The translations under genes and the position numbers were made by a program. The notes beneath the pieces were generated by a model that saw only the letters and a list, made by a program, of their open reading frames with translations, was not told the DNA's origin and made no database searches. This document shows positions 11,441-23,320 of a stretch of DNA of 64,000 bases, piece by piece (within the stretch, counting starts at the first letter, position 1; each line of letters begins with the position of its first letter). The stretch is from contig CM077594.1 of NCBI GenBank assembly GCA_039654915.1, positions 105,042,893 through 105,106,892 of the forward strand. Reading direction: 5' to 3'. Source of the DNA: Aquilaria yunnanensis (taxonomy: Eukaryota; Streptophyta; Magnoliopsida; Malvales; Thymelaeaceae).

Positions 11441-11913
11441 AGGCATGACAAGTTCTACCTCCTAGATTCAACAGATTGATTTGTTCCAACTTGTTACTTT
11501 AAGAAACCTTGAAGCTAAACATTGTCTCTAGTCCGAAAATACTTCAACAACTCAACTGGTTGAGCCTTTTCGATTTGTTCTTTTTGCTCCTTAGCTTCAA
11601 CAACTTCCAAAATTCATTTCTTAATAAAGCATTATATTACCAATTCAATTTGCTACAATTTTTTGATGTGAAACACTTGGAGAGATTAATTGAATGAAAA
11701 GCTTAATCAAAATAAAATTTCCTTTTCTTAAAGAATAATCAAATAACTTTGAACTAAAGATTGAAACAATTAAGAAAAAAAAACATTAAGAATGTTTTGT
11801 AATCATCAAATTAGGCACTTATCAATTGGAAAAAAATCCAACACAAGAAATAGGAAACTTGTAAACTACATTGTCCTTTCCATGTTTGTCATGGACTGCT
11901 AAATAACATTTTA

Positions 11914-12499
11914 GAGTAAATTGCATAAATGATTTCCAATCTTTAACCATTGTTTCATTTTAATCCCTAATACATTGAATATTTTGTTTTGGTCCTAAAC
12001 CTATTAAAAATGTTTCATTTTACTCCTAAATCTATTAAAAATATTTCATTTCAGTCTCCATTGGATAAAATATGTTAATTCAAAATATTCACCTAATAAC
12101 AACTCTTTAAATCATAATTTAAACTATTCGATAACTGTCTTACAATAAATTTAATTTGTATAATAATTTTTTATAGTTAATGAAAAATTTAAATCACTTT
12201 TTTTTTTCTTTCTGTAAATTTAACTTACTTCTTTCTGGAAGAAACTACTAATTTAAATTGTCTATTTATTGTCAAAAAATATGAAACTATTTAAATTTAA
12301 TAGAAGATAGTTACCGAATATTTAAATTAAAATTTCAAAAGCTTGTGCCTGACCGTTATTCTAAGTTCATGAATTTCATCTAGTAAGAGACCAAAATGAA
12401 ACTATTTTAATAGGTTTAGGACAAAAAAAAATATTCAATAGATTAGAGACTAAAATGAAACAAAAATTAAAGGTTCGGGACCATGTACACAATTTACTC
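11914..12499. mobile_element. MULE-like MITE with long degenerate inverted repeats
   Basis: The left end GAGTAAATTGCATAAATG and the right end CAATTTACTC are inverted. The inner repeats (around CATTTTAGTCYC and TATTAAAAATGTTTCATT) continue the inversion for about 130 bp on each side. Flanking repeats taacatttta (11904-11913) and taacaattta (12500-12509) agree at 9/10, consistent with a 9-10 bp Mutator-type target duplication. It is 586 bp and non-coding. Confidence 0.65.
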
Positions 12500-12959
12500 T
12501 AACAATTTATTTAAACTAATGAAACTAATCAAATTGATCCCTAACTTTGCAAAGTGGTACACTTGCCCCCTTTAATCCGTTAACTTGGTCATGCGACTTA
12601 ATGTCCGTCCAATGACCAACTAGTAAGAGGGAAAAACCACATTCTCAGCTATTGGGTTCATGATTTCTCTCTTTTGATTCCTAATATTTCACTTTCGGCC
12701 ATGCAAGCCACCGCCTAATTTGTTTTCCTCATTCACGTTCATTCAATTAAAAGCGCAGAAGTTCCTAGAATATTAAAATTTCCTTCCCTTATTCCTTTTA
12801 TATATATATATATCAGATCATTCATCTCACCAACTATAACTCATACAACATCTATGACTATAATATAAATAAAACATTGAGATACAAAAGATAATTGGCT
12901 TAGTTGTAGACTTCTTTGAATATTCATATTTTCCAAATAAATTCACATAATAGTTTCAT

Positions 12960-13110
12960 AAAATTATCACTATTTTTTTGGTATTCAGAATATCTTCTAC
13001 TACAAGTTTAAGGGTTTTGAAAGAAGGAAAAGAGAGATGGGAGGCTCGAACCCTAGCGTTGGGTGTAAAAGACAGATCTCTTACCAAACAAAATAAGAAG
13101 GCAGGTCATA
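12960..13110 (-). repeat. tRNA-derived SINE-like copy
   Basis: Reading the minus strand, a B-box-like GGGTTCGAGCC (around 13047) is preceded by TTGGTAAGAG, which fits a degenerate A box. It is followed by CTCCCATCTCTC, CAAAACCCTTAAACTTG and a tail near a short A-rich stretch. The same order occurs at 17600-17680 (+) and 31620-31760 (-). The ends are approximate and SINE identity is inferred from the A/B-box arrangement. Confidence 0.45.
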
Positions 13111-13443
13111 AAAATATCTCTATTCTAATTCCAATCAAACCCAATTACTCCTTCAACACCTTAAGCTTTGAGGAGGAATCAATAAAATCCAATGAAATTT
13201 TTTTATCAAACACCATTGGTGTGACAATTATTGTGAAATTAACTGTCCAAATCATAGAATCATCCGATTCTGCCATTTGGATCATAAAAATGAGCTTAAT
13301 CGGTACAAAATCAAATACATGGTAAAACCGTATGAATTCACGATTTTACTCAAAAAATATGTGACCAGAGGAGTTAACGACTCTATCTATTGGCTGTCAA
13401 CAACTCATGGTTCTAGTCAAGATGAAGTCAAGAGAGATTATAA

Positions 13444-13849
13444 GAGCATTCCCAACAACTTCCCTATTTTGTGTCTTTTTTTATTTTTATTTTGGGGAAT
13501 GTGAAGTTCTTTTTTACTCTAATAGCTTCTTTCATCTCATTCTCAGAAATAGGGAATGAGATGAAAGAGAAGATCTCATTCTCTATTTCTACAGAAATGT
13601 TAAAAATTTTGATGAATGAAAAAATAATAATTTTTTAAGTTTTCCAAAATATTTAATTATACAATAATTAAATAGTCATTAATTTGAATTTTCTTTAAAT
13701 CCATAAAATGTAATTGTTGTGTAATAAATATAAAATTCTAAAAAATAGGGAAACTATTGGAGTTGAAGTAAAAAAAAATTATGAAAATTTTACTTTGTAC
13801 TTCCTTATTTTATAGAAATTATGAAAAACAAAAATTGTTGGAGATACTC
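13444..13849. mobile_element. Tourist/PIF-Harbinger-type MITE
   Basis: The left end GAGCATTCCCAACAA and the right end TTGTTGGAGATACTC form a terminal inverted repeat. TAA trinucleotides lie directly outside (13441-13443 and 13850-13852), the PIF/Harbinger target duplication. The interior holds a palindrome centred near 13552 (CTCATTC...GAATGAG). It is 406 bp and non-coding. Confidence 0.75.
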
Positions 13850-14333
13850 TAACTAACAAAAAAGATATTTTAATCTGTTGAGCCCTTGTTCGAACGAGTA
13901 GAGCAGATCTTTTCTCTTGAGGTGGAAGATGAACAGAAATAATACGGACACACGAATTGAATTGTGTCAACATCTTTGTTTCTCTTTTCTTTATTTGATT
14001 TATTCTTTTTGAAAATATGAATTTTGAAAATCTAATTTAAAGTTTGGGTCCAACGCAAATTGCTTTCTTTAAAGGGTTTAAATTTGAGATGATGGTGTGT
14101 GTATATATGGGTTATTTTAGTGTAGAATTACTTAAACTTGTTGAATTTTATAATGTTTAAATCTCAGTGATAATTATTTTTTTATTTTTATGATTTTTTT
14201 TTGTAAAATCTTACAATTCCAATTCAATTTTACGATTGTGATCTATTAATTAAATATGGCAAACATATGTAAAATCTCAATTTTGATAACTTTGAGAGCA
14301 ACAATGAACAGTCCCTTATGCCACCGGAAGATC

Positions 14334-14829
14334 TAGGGGTGATCAGTATTCGGTTTAAACTGAAAAAACAGAAAAACTAAAATAACTTGAAATTTTGGTT
14401 CAGTTAATTCAGTAATTCGGTTTGGTTTCGGTTGAAATCGAATGATAAAAATTTCGGTTTCGGTTTTGAAATTTGGTTTATTTGTTTACTGAATTAATCA
14501 AAAATTTTTATACTAGCTTTTTTTTAGAAAAAAATCATGAACAATAAAACCACCAAGTAACCCAAATTAGATTGGATTCATATTTTCTTTTTTTTTTCTA
14601 TGGATAATGAATATTCTATATTGAATGGAATTTAGAAAGAAAAACAATGTTTCTCTCTCATTTAATCTCTTATAGAATTTCGCTCCCATTTTTTTGGTTA
14701 ATTCGTTTTGAACCGAACTGAACCGAAATATTTTAGTTCAGTTTGAATTCAGTTTTATAGACTAATTCAGTTAATTCGATTTTTTATCATCCAAAATTGA
14801 AAATCAAATAAACCGAATAATCACCCCTA
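14334..14829. mobile_element. hAT-type MITE
   Basis: Ends TAGGGGTGATCAGTATTCGG and its inverted partner at 14806-14829 carry repeated CGGTTT/AAACCG subterminal motifs. Target duplications ggaagatc (14326-14333) and agaagatc (14830-14837) match 7/8, the hAT length. It is 496 bp and non-coding. Confidence 0.75.
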
Positions 14830-14837
14830 AGAAGATC

Positions 14838-16317
14838 AGCAAACAAGATGCTCTATGTAGAATAAGCAAAGAAGGCGAGCAAAGGTCATTCTTAGACGAT
14901 GCCTAAGTTAGTATTAAATTTTGGAACTTTCCATCTTCTTGTGGGTTTCACAACGTTCATCAAACGCATTTCGACACGGCTGAGTTAGGTAGGAGCAAAG
15001 GCTTGGGGCCGCCTGGGGCTACGGGGGTTGAGGGATGAAGGATGGTGGCTTGGATGGTGGATGCGGAACTTTAGGGTGCAACAAAGACGTATATCTTGGA
15101 CTCAAGTGGCAGAACATGTCATTTTCCTTTTATTACTTAATTACTTCATGGATTATATGACGGAGATACTGAGTTAAAGGTGAAAAATTACTCTTTCTAT
15201 CCTATATTTTTTTTACAAAATTAACTATTTATAGCAATTAATCTATTTTTTTTTATCTTTAACATTTCGGTGTGTGTATGATAAATGAAGATTATAGTTT
15301 TTAGATATATTTTTTTAAAAAAAATTTCTAATAAAAAATAATATGAACAAATTTAAGTTAAATAAAAGTCAAAAAATGAAATGGATGAAAGAACATAAAA
15401 GGGGTGGAGAATAAGATTTTAGGAAGTTTAAAGATCAATTTGATCTATTTTCCATTTCCTGAACGAAAGGATTTGAGTCAATAAAGTTTATGAGAGTAAA
15501 ATGTATTATTACGTCTAGGGTAATCCGTATTCAGCCCTTTTCCCATTGTTATTATAATCCCAATTCGGGGACTTGCATTATGGTTTTCAGAGGTTGTTAT
15601 CCAAACTAATTCTATACCGATCCAATGAACAGAATTTTTTTGTCAAAAAATATTAAAGTAAAAAAATTGTTCTATAAGTGAGATGAATTAATGCAAATAA
15701 AGTTAACATTATTTTTTATATTTTATTTATACATAAAAATTGATAAATTTAAATTTAAGTTCTTTCATTCAAAGATTTAAAGTTTTGAGGAAATATTGAT
15801 ACACATAACACTTGAACAATACAAAAGAAAGCTACACTTATATATCATCCAATACAATTATATTCATTATGACCATATATACATAAACATAAATCAGAGC
15901 TATGCCTATGAATGCAACTTCATTTTTATTGACATTCAGATGTATACTATCACAGACATATGCTTAGCTTAGTATTGTGGTTAAAAGTTTCAAAACTTTG
16001 TTTGCTTTGTGTTCAAATTGTCATTTGGCTAATATAAGTAAATATCATTTTATAAAACTCTGTTTGACAACACAGTTATATTTCCCCATTTAATAGGCTA
16101 GAACTAGGAACTATTAGTTGAAAAGTGAAATAGATATTGAACTTTGATTTTATAATTGTATTCATAGTAATAATTTTTTCCCTAGTAGCAAACTGTGCAA
16201 GAAATATCAAGTTATTTTTGTTCAATAATGCTTTTCAACTTATTTAAAACAATAATAGATTCTAAAAGTAGGAAATAATTTTATCGAAGATAACTCAGCA
16301 CCAATAAATAACATTTA

Positions 16318-16349
<32 letters not shown>

Positions 16350-17594
16350 TCATGTACATTTTAGTCAATTTACAAATAAAACGCAATCAACCAAAAATTT
16401 CATTTCAAATTTTCTCAAATGACATTTGTGTATGGTCAACAACTGCGTTTAGTCACTATGCTTGAAACACTATATTTGACCATTATTTTTTCACATGCAC
16501 CATAATGTTAAGTTAAGCCATGATCGTACAAGTTTATACTACATATAGTTAAAATTTCAACTTCTCACCACAATGGTACTCAAATAACTTGTTTATTGTA
16601 CTTCTTAAAGCATATTAATCAAGTACTTATGAAATATATAATGTTTTTATTGTAATATTATGTAAATAATTTATTTGGATATACAATTCCTTTAACATAA
16701 AAAATATAGTAATTAATCATAACTTAACTCATGCAATTTTAATGATGTAGTTATTGCTATTTTATTTAAATTATCCTAATTACTTAACTCATGTTTATTT
16801 TTTCAATCTCATTGCTGCACTTGTCATCCATGGTTGTTGCAGACTTTATTAAATAAATTTTTATTTATTTTTCTATTTTCAAATGTTTACACAATAAGCT
16901 TGAGTTGACTCTTAATTACAACTACATATTTTTATCCTTTTTTCTTAAAAAAAAAAAAAGGTAAGGAAAAAAGACAAAAGATAAAAACAAAAAGTGAAAC
17001 AAAATTATATTTTTGCAATTATGAAATGAAATTGAGATCACATTATGAATTTTTTTATTTTGTTTAACAACGCAACTATCATTATTAAAGAAAATTACAT
17101 AGTTTTATCGCTTAAAAAGCTAATAATTGACCGATATATTAAGTTAAATTCAACATTATAATACAATTTTTTGTATTAAACTATGAATCAACTTTTGTAG
17201 ATAAGTAGTTTCATATTTGAAAAAATTTAATGATTGGAAATGGGGGAACAAGTTGTTAGAAAATGAAAATGCGAAAGAACCTAAAATTTTTTCATTTATT
17301 ATATAATTATTATTTTGTAGTCAAAATGTAAATTTGAAAAGTTATCAAAATCAAGTTAACAAATTAAGAGAAAATTGAAATTTTATATAAAAGTTTGAGG
17401 TGACGTTTAATTAGCCTAAATTAACTCTGCAATTACAATATCAACCTCAATTTCTGTAATATATATAATAGATTGTAAGCATGGCAAATTGACACTGCTA
17501 AAAGATAGGTTTGCCATCAAATCTTCATTTGGTTGTAATCTCAAACTGTTATTATTATATGACATGATTTTTTTTCTGATGAATTTCATTTATA
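14838..17594. other. AT-rich gene-free stretch
   Basis: No gene was found. 15180-15400 resembles the decayed Stowaway-like sequences at 32710-32950 and 38945-39170 (shared tracts around TTTTTATCTTTAACATTT and AATAATATGAA). 16318-16349 is an (ATT)n microsatellite. The rest is low-complexity AT-rich DNA. Confidence 0.5.
16318..16349. repeat. (ATT)n microsatellite
   Basis: About ten uninterrupted TTA/ATT units in AT-rich DNA. Confidence 0.85.
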
Positions 17595-17596
17595 AC

Positions 17597-17685
17597 CAGG
17601 ATTCAAGTCTCCACTCCCTCTCTGGCCTTCTCCAAAACCCTTAAATTTGCAGAAGATATTATGAGTACAAAATATATATACCTAT
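17597..17685 (+). repeat. tRNA-derived SINE-like copy, 5'-truncated
   Basis: The plus strand carries GGATTCAAGTCTCCACTCCC, then CTTCTCCAAAACCCTTAAA and GCAGAAGATATTATGAGTAC. These match the body of the two minus-strand copies near 13000 and 31700. No A-box half is visible, so it is probably truncated. Confidence 0.4.
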
Positions 17686-17829
17686 ATATGTAGCAATGGA
17701 AGCAAAAAGGGACAAAAAGAAAAACTAAAAGAAAAAAGAAACGAAAAGCGAGGAACAACAAATTTAAAGGGTCATGATAGCGTGGCATCCACGTAAAACC
17801 TAGGTTAAAGCTAGGGATATTTTGGGGAT

Positions 17830-18673
17830 CATGCGGAGAGAACTCATGTCCAGTAACCTCTACCCCATCCCCCGTCCGTCATCTATATTCGAACTCGAAG
17901 CACTCCTGCTTCCTCCGTACCTTCTCCAACCGAAGGACTTCAAGACCAATAAGTTCCGACTTCGAAGCGGTTCCAGTTTTCACACTTGTCTTGTCTCCTC
18001 TCTACAAACACAACAGTCTGGACCGCACGAGACACTTCGAAGTTAGCTCTCTCAATCCCTAATTTCCCTGCAATTCATCCGTATAAGGGAAGCGACAAAT
18101 AGTTTCTCTGCCCTTGACTTTGATTCTCTGAGGTCTTGTCTGCATTTTTCATTCACAGGTTCAATTCTTCATCTTTTGAACTCCTTTTTTTTTCCTTTTT
18201 TAGTTTTCTGTACTTTTCAATTCCGTCTTTTCCGATTTCCATATTCGTTTTCTTGGCCTGCTGTTGTGTGGCTTTGGTTTATTTTAGGGTTCTATAATTA
18301 CTGTATTATGGGACTGTAGAGAACAAGATGTTGTTCGATTTTCCTTTTCCCTTTGCCGAAAACGGCTTATTGATGATATAGTTTCTGTTCTTTGTTTTTC
18401 TCTTTTAAGTAAAAGGCTATGGTTGGAGCTGACAAGTTAGTACTTGATAATTTGGTTTGAAATTCTAGCCGGTTATTAAGGGACAGGGGGATTAGATTTT
18501 AGTGGAAACTAAAAAGTGTTTTATTTTCTGGAAGAAGCGATCTCTTTCGCCATTAACAGAAACAGGCTTTCTAATTTATTGTTTTGCATCATGCAGTGTT
18601 TACCGAGGCTCTTATAGCTTCTGGAGGTAGTTGGAGGCTGTTGATAGTAGTTCAGCAACCCTAATTTGAAACG
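17830..18673 (+). other. Promoter and 5' leader of the CID-domain gene
   Basis: Composition becomes GC-richer from about 17830. The strongest 3' splice site of the leader is TTCATTCACAG|GTTC at 18160, suggesting an intron in the 5' UTR. Short ATGs upstream of 18674 (for example 17831) open small frames that look like leader or promoter noise rather than a gene. Confidence 0.35.
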
Positions 18674-21600
18674 ATGGGCAGTTCATTCAATCCACAGATA
18701 TTAGTGGATAAATTAGCAAAGCTCAACAGCTCACAAGCCAGCATAGAGAGTATCCTTTTTTATATGAGTTGCGATAATCAGTTTACTTTCGCACGATGTT
18801 TGTTGTTTTATTGCTCATGAAGTGTTGTTTGCTAGTATTTTTTTAGTATGGTATCAATAGTCAGTTTTTGAAGATCACTTTTACTTAGCATCTACTGTTT
18901 GCCTATTTTTAACGTGGCATTGGTTTTGATCCAAGAACCTGTGTATTTGACATCGTATTAGTTTGTGTTTCTTGCCTTACTTTGAATTTTTTGCCGTTCT
19001 TTATCACCTACTGGCTTATGCTTCTTGAACACATCCTTGACGGCCTTAAGCTTTATCACATTGGTGTATTTTTCACATGAACAAAGCAAAATATGTTGTT
19101 GAAGTTTGGGCTAGGCAGTTTCATTGCTCCCCAAGAGAACAGAGGTTGGCTTTTCTGTATCTCGCAAATGATATTTTACAGAACAGCAGGAGGAAGGGTT
19201 CAGAATTTGTTGGTGAATTCTGGAGGGTTCTTCCTGATGCTATTCGTGATGTTATTCAAAATGGGGATGAAGCTGGACGAACTTCTGCGTTACGGCTGGT
19301 ATGTACTCTTGATCTTCTTTATTCCCTTTCTTGTTTGCGATAAATAACTCCTGTTCCTTTTTTTTATCCTCCACCGTGTATATTCTCTGGTGCACATTTT
19401 GTTGGTGAATATTAATGAGGTTGCAGTGGTTTGATTGTTTTAAGGATCCAATGATTTACATGCACATGTCTGATAATTCAAGAACATTTGTATCTATTGT
19501 TTGAGGTATAGTGATTGCTCTACAATTCTACACGTTTTAGATGATCTATTTGATTGTTCTGTTCCCCTCCATAAACTTCTAGCTGAAGCATGTGGTCGGT
19601 CGAGCTACTACTAATTGATGATGTTAGAAGCATGTCACATGGTATTTTATTCCTTTCCTGAATTTAGCTTGCATAAACAAACAGAAAAAACTGCATGTTT
19701 ATGCTTTTCATGATATCTTATTTCTTTTATTCCTTTCCTGAACTTAGATTGTGTGCACACTGAGTGGTAAAAGTGTAGCCAATTATGTCCAGAATTGGCA
19801 TGCAGAACCGCATGTCATTGCTTTTCAATTTTGTGTGCAGATAAGTATATGGGATGAGAGAAAAGTTTTTGGTTCTCGGGGTCAAATTCTCAAGGAAGAG
19901 TTTGTGGGGAAGCATCCAGAAGACAATAATAAGAACGGACGGCATGTTGTGTCCAAACTGGTCAGTGAGATTTGTATGCAATGTGACTCCCACAGTTTAA
20001 GTTTTTGTACATGAGCGGAGACTTAATATGTGTGTCAATTCTGTTATCATCTAGCAGAAGCAGCCTGTTGCAAATACAGTGGACAGAATCATATCAGGTT
20101 ATCAAGTTGTTTATGGGAGACATTTGGATGAAGATGTTATATTCAGTAAATGCAGGAATGCTATGAGCTCTCTTGAGAAAGCGGATAAAGAAATTGGCTC
20201 TAATCCCACTTCAGGTAGTTCAGGTGGTACCCACTGTACTTACACTTCCAAGTGCATTAACTGTAGCGTTTTGAGTTTAGTTGCTTTATCATTATATTTA
20301 ATATAGAGGCATTTGGATATACATAGTACTTACACTTCCAAGTGCATCAACTGTAGCGTTTTGAGTTTAGTAGCTTTATCATAATTTTTTATATAGAGGC
20401 ATTTGGATATACATTGTAAATTCCCTTTTCTGTGGAGGTACTCTTGCATATGGGGGTTGGAAGAGCTGATGGGGTCCAACTTCTTAGAGAATCTCGTTCT
20501 GTGGTGCTGATACATATTAATAACAGGAATTAATACTTGGAAGAAAATCATTTCATTACCTGAAAATAAGAAAATCATTTCATTACCTGAATTATTTTCA
20601 GAAGAATACTAAAGTGGATCTACAATAGATATGATATCTGTTGTTGATGTGCATATATTTCTGCAGTCACGGAGAACTTACAAATAATGATTGAATAATA
20701 TTACTACTGCTGCTGTTGCCCCCACCTCTATTACAATAACTGCTAGCAAATAAATCAATATATTATCTTGCTGGTGTCTTTTATGTATTATGTGTCACAT
20801 TCCTGGGCTCCGTTTTCCTGTGTGAAAGTTAGGGAATGAGTACAATATTATCTTCCTGGTGTTTTATATGTTTTGTCGACACCTCCAGGTTTTTCTGAGT
20901 ACCTTCAGATCGCCAATAAATTCTTACCAATTTGCTTGCTCTTTGGCCCTTCAAAGAAGAAGATTTTGATGGTTGTGCTTACATTGATTTGGGCAAGCAT
21001 TGTACTGAAGCTGCAGGCTCAAGCATCCTTGTTAACTTTAAGTTCAATCTGTGTTAAATTTCCCTTTATTTCTGCAGGTCTGAAGGAGGTACAAGGTCAG
21101 CATGTTATATTACGAGACTGCATTGAACAACTAACAACTCTTGAATCGTCAAGAGCTACCCTTGTATCATATTTAAGAGAAGCTCTGCAAGAGCAGGTTT
21201 TTGTTATGCTAATTTTCTAATTTATATTGGATTCTATATGTTTGCATGTAACCAACGATATTTTTCGTTCAGGAATTAAAGCTTGAGCAAGTCCGAAAAG
21301 AACTTCAGGTTCGGAGCTCTTTCTAGCTGGAGCTTGTATGTCTTGTGATTTGATGGACCTATCCTAACATGCGTTCTTGGAGCTTATACATCTTTTGTTA
21401 TACAATAGCTATTTGACTTCAAGCACCCCTCACTTCTCTTGCCTAACAAAAAAACAATATATCTATGGTTTGTTCTGAATATTGAATGGTGCTCACAGGT
21501 TGCACAATCCCAGTCAGAACAGGCTGCTAATATGTGCCGACAGTTACTGAATCCTGATGATCCTCAAATGGTAGCAGACCACAACTCCAAGGAAATTCAT

Positions 21601-22281
21601 GCATCATTAGCACCTCCAAGCTTTGTTCCCACAGATAGGGAGCAGTCCGCACCTGTGATGTATACACAACAGGTGCCTTTTCCAATGAAGTCTGGGCATA
21701 TCGAGGAAGATCACCGGAAATCTGCAGCAGCTGCAGTGGCAGCAAAGCTAACTGCTTCAACATCATCTGCTCAGATGCTTTCTTACGTGCTTTCTTCCCT
21801 AGCATCTGAGGGAGTTATCGGCAATGCAGTAAAAGAATCCACTGGAGATTATCCTTCAGAAAAGAAGCCCAAGTTTGAGAATGACCAGCAGCCATACATA
21901 CCCACCCAGAACCTGCAGCAGACACCTGTTTCTTCATTCTCACATCCTGAATCTCACCAACCCAGCACTTCCGCAACCTCTCAACCGTCAACTCAGAATG
22001 AAGTTCCACCTCCCCCATCATCTCCCCCACCACAGCCACCATTGCCGCCTATGCCACACTATCCAGTGCCTCCGTACGTGCCAATGAATGGATCTGTAAA
22101 TGGTGGGCCATACAGCTATGCCATTACCCAACAACAACCATCATCCTTGTCTGGTTATCCAATGATTGGGCCGCCAATGGGTTCTCAATTTAATATACCA
22201 CTACAAAATCCTTTCCAAGGTTCAGAAGGCTTTTACAGTCAGCCATCCTCCATGCCAGCAGTACCTGTTTCCCGACAGTAG
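18674..22281 (+). CDS. CID-domain protein, RPRD1/Rtt103-like (Pol II CTD binding)
   Basis: Seven exons give a 512-residue protein: 18674-18749, 19051-19298, 19841-19960, 20058-20214, 21078-21196, 21273-21308 and 21499-22281. All introns are GT-AG and the frame closes exactly. Residues 1-133 form a CTD-interacting domain (superhelix also described as ENTH/VHS-like) with SHWCIFHMNKAK, REQRLAFLYLANDILQNSRR and WDERKVFG. This fold binds the phosphorylated C-terminal repeat of RNA polymerase II, linking transcription to 3' processing and termination. Residues about 190-245 are a predicted coiled coil (LRDCIEQLTTLESSRATL). The C-terminal 260 residues are low-complexity, with a run PPPPSSPPPQPPLPPMP and Gln/Ser/Pro-rich sequence. 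Expected site is the nucleus. Exon 4 starts at a tandem acceptor (CTAGCAG|AAG), so an extra Gln isoform is possible. Introns contain small duplications but no disabling lesion. Confidence 0.9.
20237..20418 (+). repeat. Two tandem 90-bp units in intron 4 of the CID gene
   Basis: The segment starting TACTTACACTTCCAAGTGCA recurs 90 bp later and runs through TTTGGATATACAT with only a few changes (for example TTGC/TAGC in GAGTTTAGT-GCTTTATC). It is a recent local duplication within the intron, a short distance from the exon 4 donor. Confidence 0.85.
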
Positions 22282-22549
22282 GCTTACTTGGTTTTATAAC
22301 ATAACTTGTGGAGCATTTAGATGTCCCAGAGCAGAAGTTGGGTAGGAGAGTTTTATTATATACTGTGCACAAAGTAAATTGTCTGTAACGTACATATCAT
22401 CTACCCTTTTAGAGTTGTGGGGTCTAGTATTTATTGGATTTTCAAAAACATAATTTGGTTCTAGGTAACCAACTTTTGATTTGATTATACATTTTCCATC
22501 TTTATTTATTTTTTCTGCATTTTGAAATAAGAAAGTTATAGTCTAGTTT

Positions 22550-22555
22550 AATAAA
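22550..22555 (+). terminator. Candidate poly(A) signal of the CID gene
   Basis: AATAAA lies about 270 bases after the stop, within T-rich sequence. This is a typical distance for a plant gene. Confidence 0.45.
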
Positions 22556-23114
22556 GCTTGCGATTATTTCAAGGTTCAACCCTTGGTTCATCTTGCTTCA
22601 TACTTCCTCTCTTTGAAGCTTGCCACGAAAGAAAAAAAGAATAGAGGATAAACTTTGTGCGCTAGTTGTAGTTGCATACTTTTCTTTTTACATGTAAATT
22701 AATAAAGATAGAAAAATTAAAATTAAAATAATAATTTGAAGGATAATATAAAAAATTATTTACTAAACATGAAGATATTGCAGGGATTTTGGACGGTCTA
22801 AAATACTGTAAAAAATGTGTTGCTGAAGAAGAATATTGTGTTATTAGCATGAGATGGGCTGTGACAAACAGACTTGGCAGTTGGTCTGTTGCCCAAACCA
22901 GGTTAGACGTATGAAGGCCCAAGTCTTCAGGGACCAGATGAACGATTGAGAATTTAAGATTGAAAACACGAGCCCGGCTTGGTACAAGTGCTACACATCG
23001 GGCTGTACTAAACATATGCTTTTCAAATTTTTCGGCTTTCAAGTGTTTATGCCTTTTCTATTGTTTTACATTAATTTTAATGTGTTGTTGTACATTATTT
23101 TATATAAATTATTA

Positions 23115-23320
23115 TTTAATAAATTGTCAATTTATTGAAATATTACACTTTAAGAAGGTTAAAAAGTAATTTTACCATATTTTTACAAACATCAAATATT
23201 TTTTATTATTTTAATTTTTTTATTTGTTAAGTAAAAAAAATCAATCAAACGCGAGTAAAATTACTTTTTAGACTTCTAAAAGTGAAAAATTTTAATAAAT
23301 TGATAATTAATTTAGGTAAA
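23115..23320. mobile_element. Small foldback MITE-like inverted repeat
   Basis: The left arm includes TGTCAATTTATTGAAAT and AAAAAGTAATTTTACC. The right arm has the inverted partners GTAAAATTACTTTTTAGAC and TTTTAATAAATTGATAAT. Arms of about 85 bp surround an AT-rich centre. The ends and target duplication are not certain. Confidence 0.5.

Larger units (their letters stand above)
7366..11843. repeat. LTR-like repeat copy with later insertions
   Basis: The start (TATTGGCCC) and end (AATCCAACA) correspond to the TGTTGGCCC and AATCCAACA ends of the cleaner copy at 28220-29641. Shared blocks include the segment around 7370-7650 (versus 28225-28510), the TTATTAGTTT/CTAACTA region near 9220 (versus 28680), the TATACTCC tract near 9470 (versus 28900) and the terminal 60 bp. 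Extra DNA at roughly 7660-9190 and 9790-11440 is absent from the other copy, so this copy is interrupted or the other is deleted. No reverse transcriptase or integrase reading frame is visible. Confidence 0.5.

Noticed and set aside
17831..18046. Small ORF upstream of the CID gene
   Set aside because: It lies in promoter/leader sequence and has no recognisable protein.
20883..20910. Possible extra exon in intron 4 of the CID gene (PGFSEYLQ)
   Set aside because: An acceptor-like CCAG precedes it, but the 20214 to 21078 junction already restores frame and family sequence without it.
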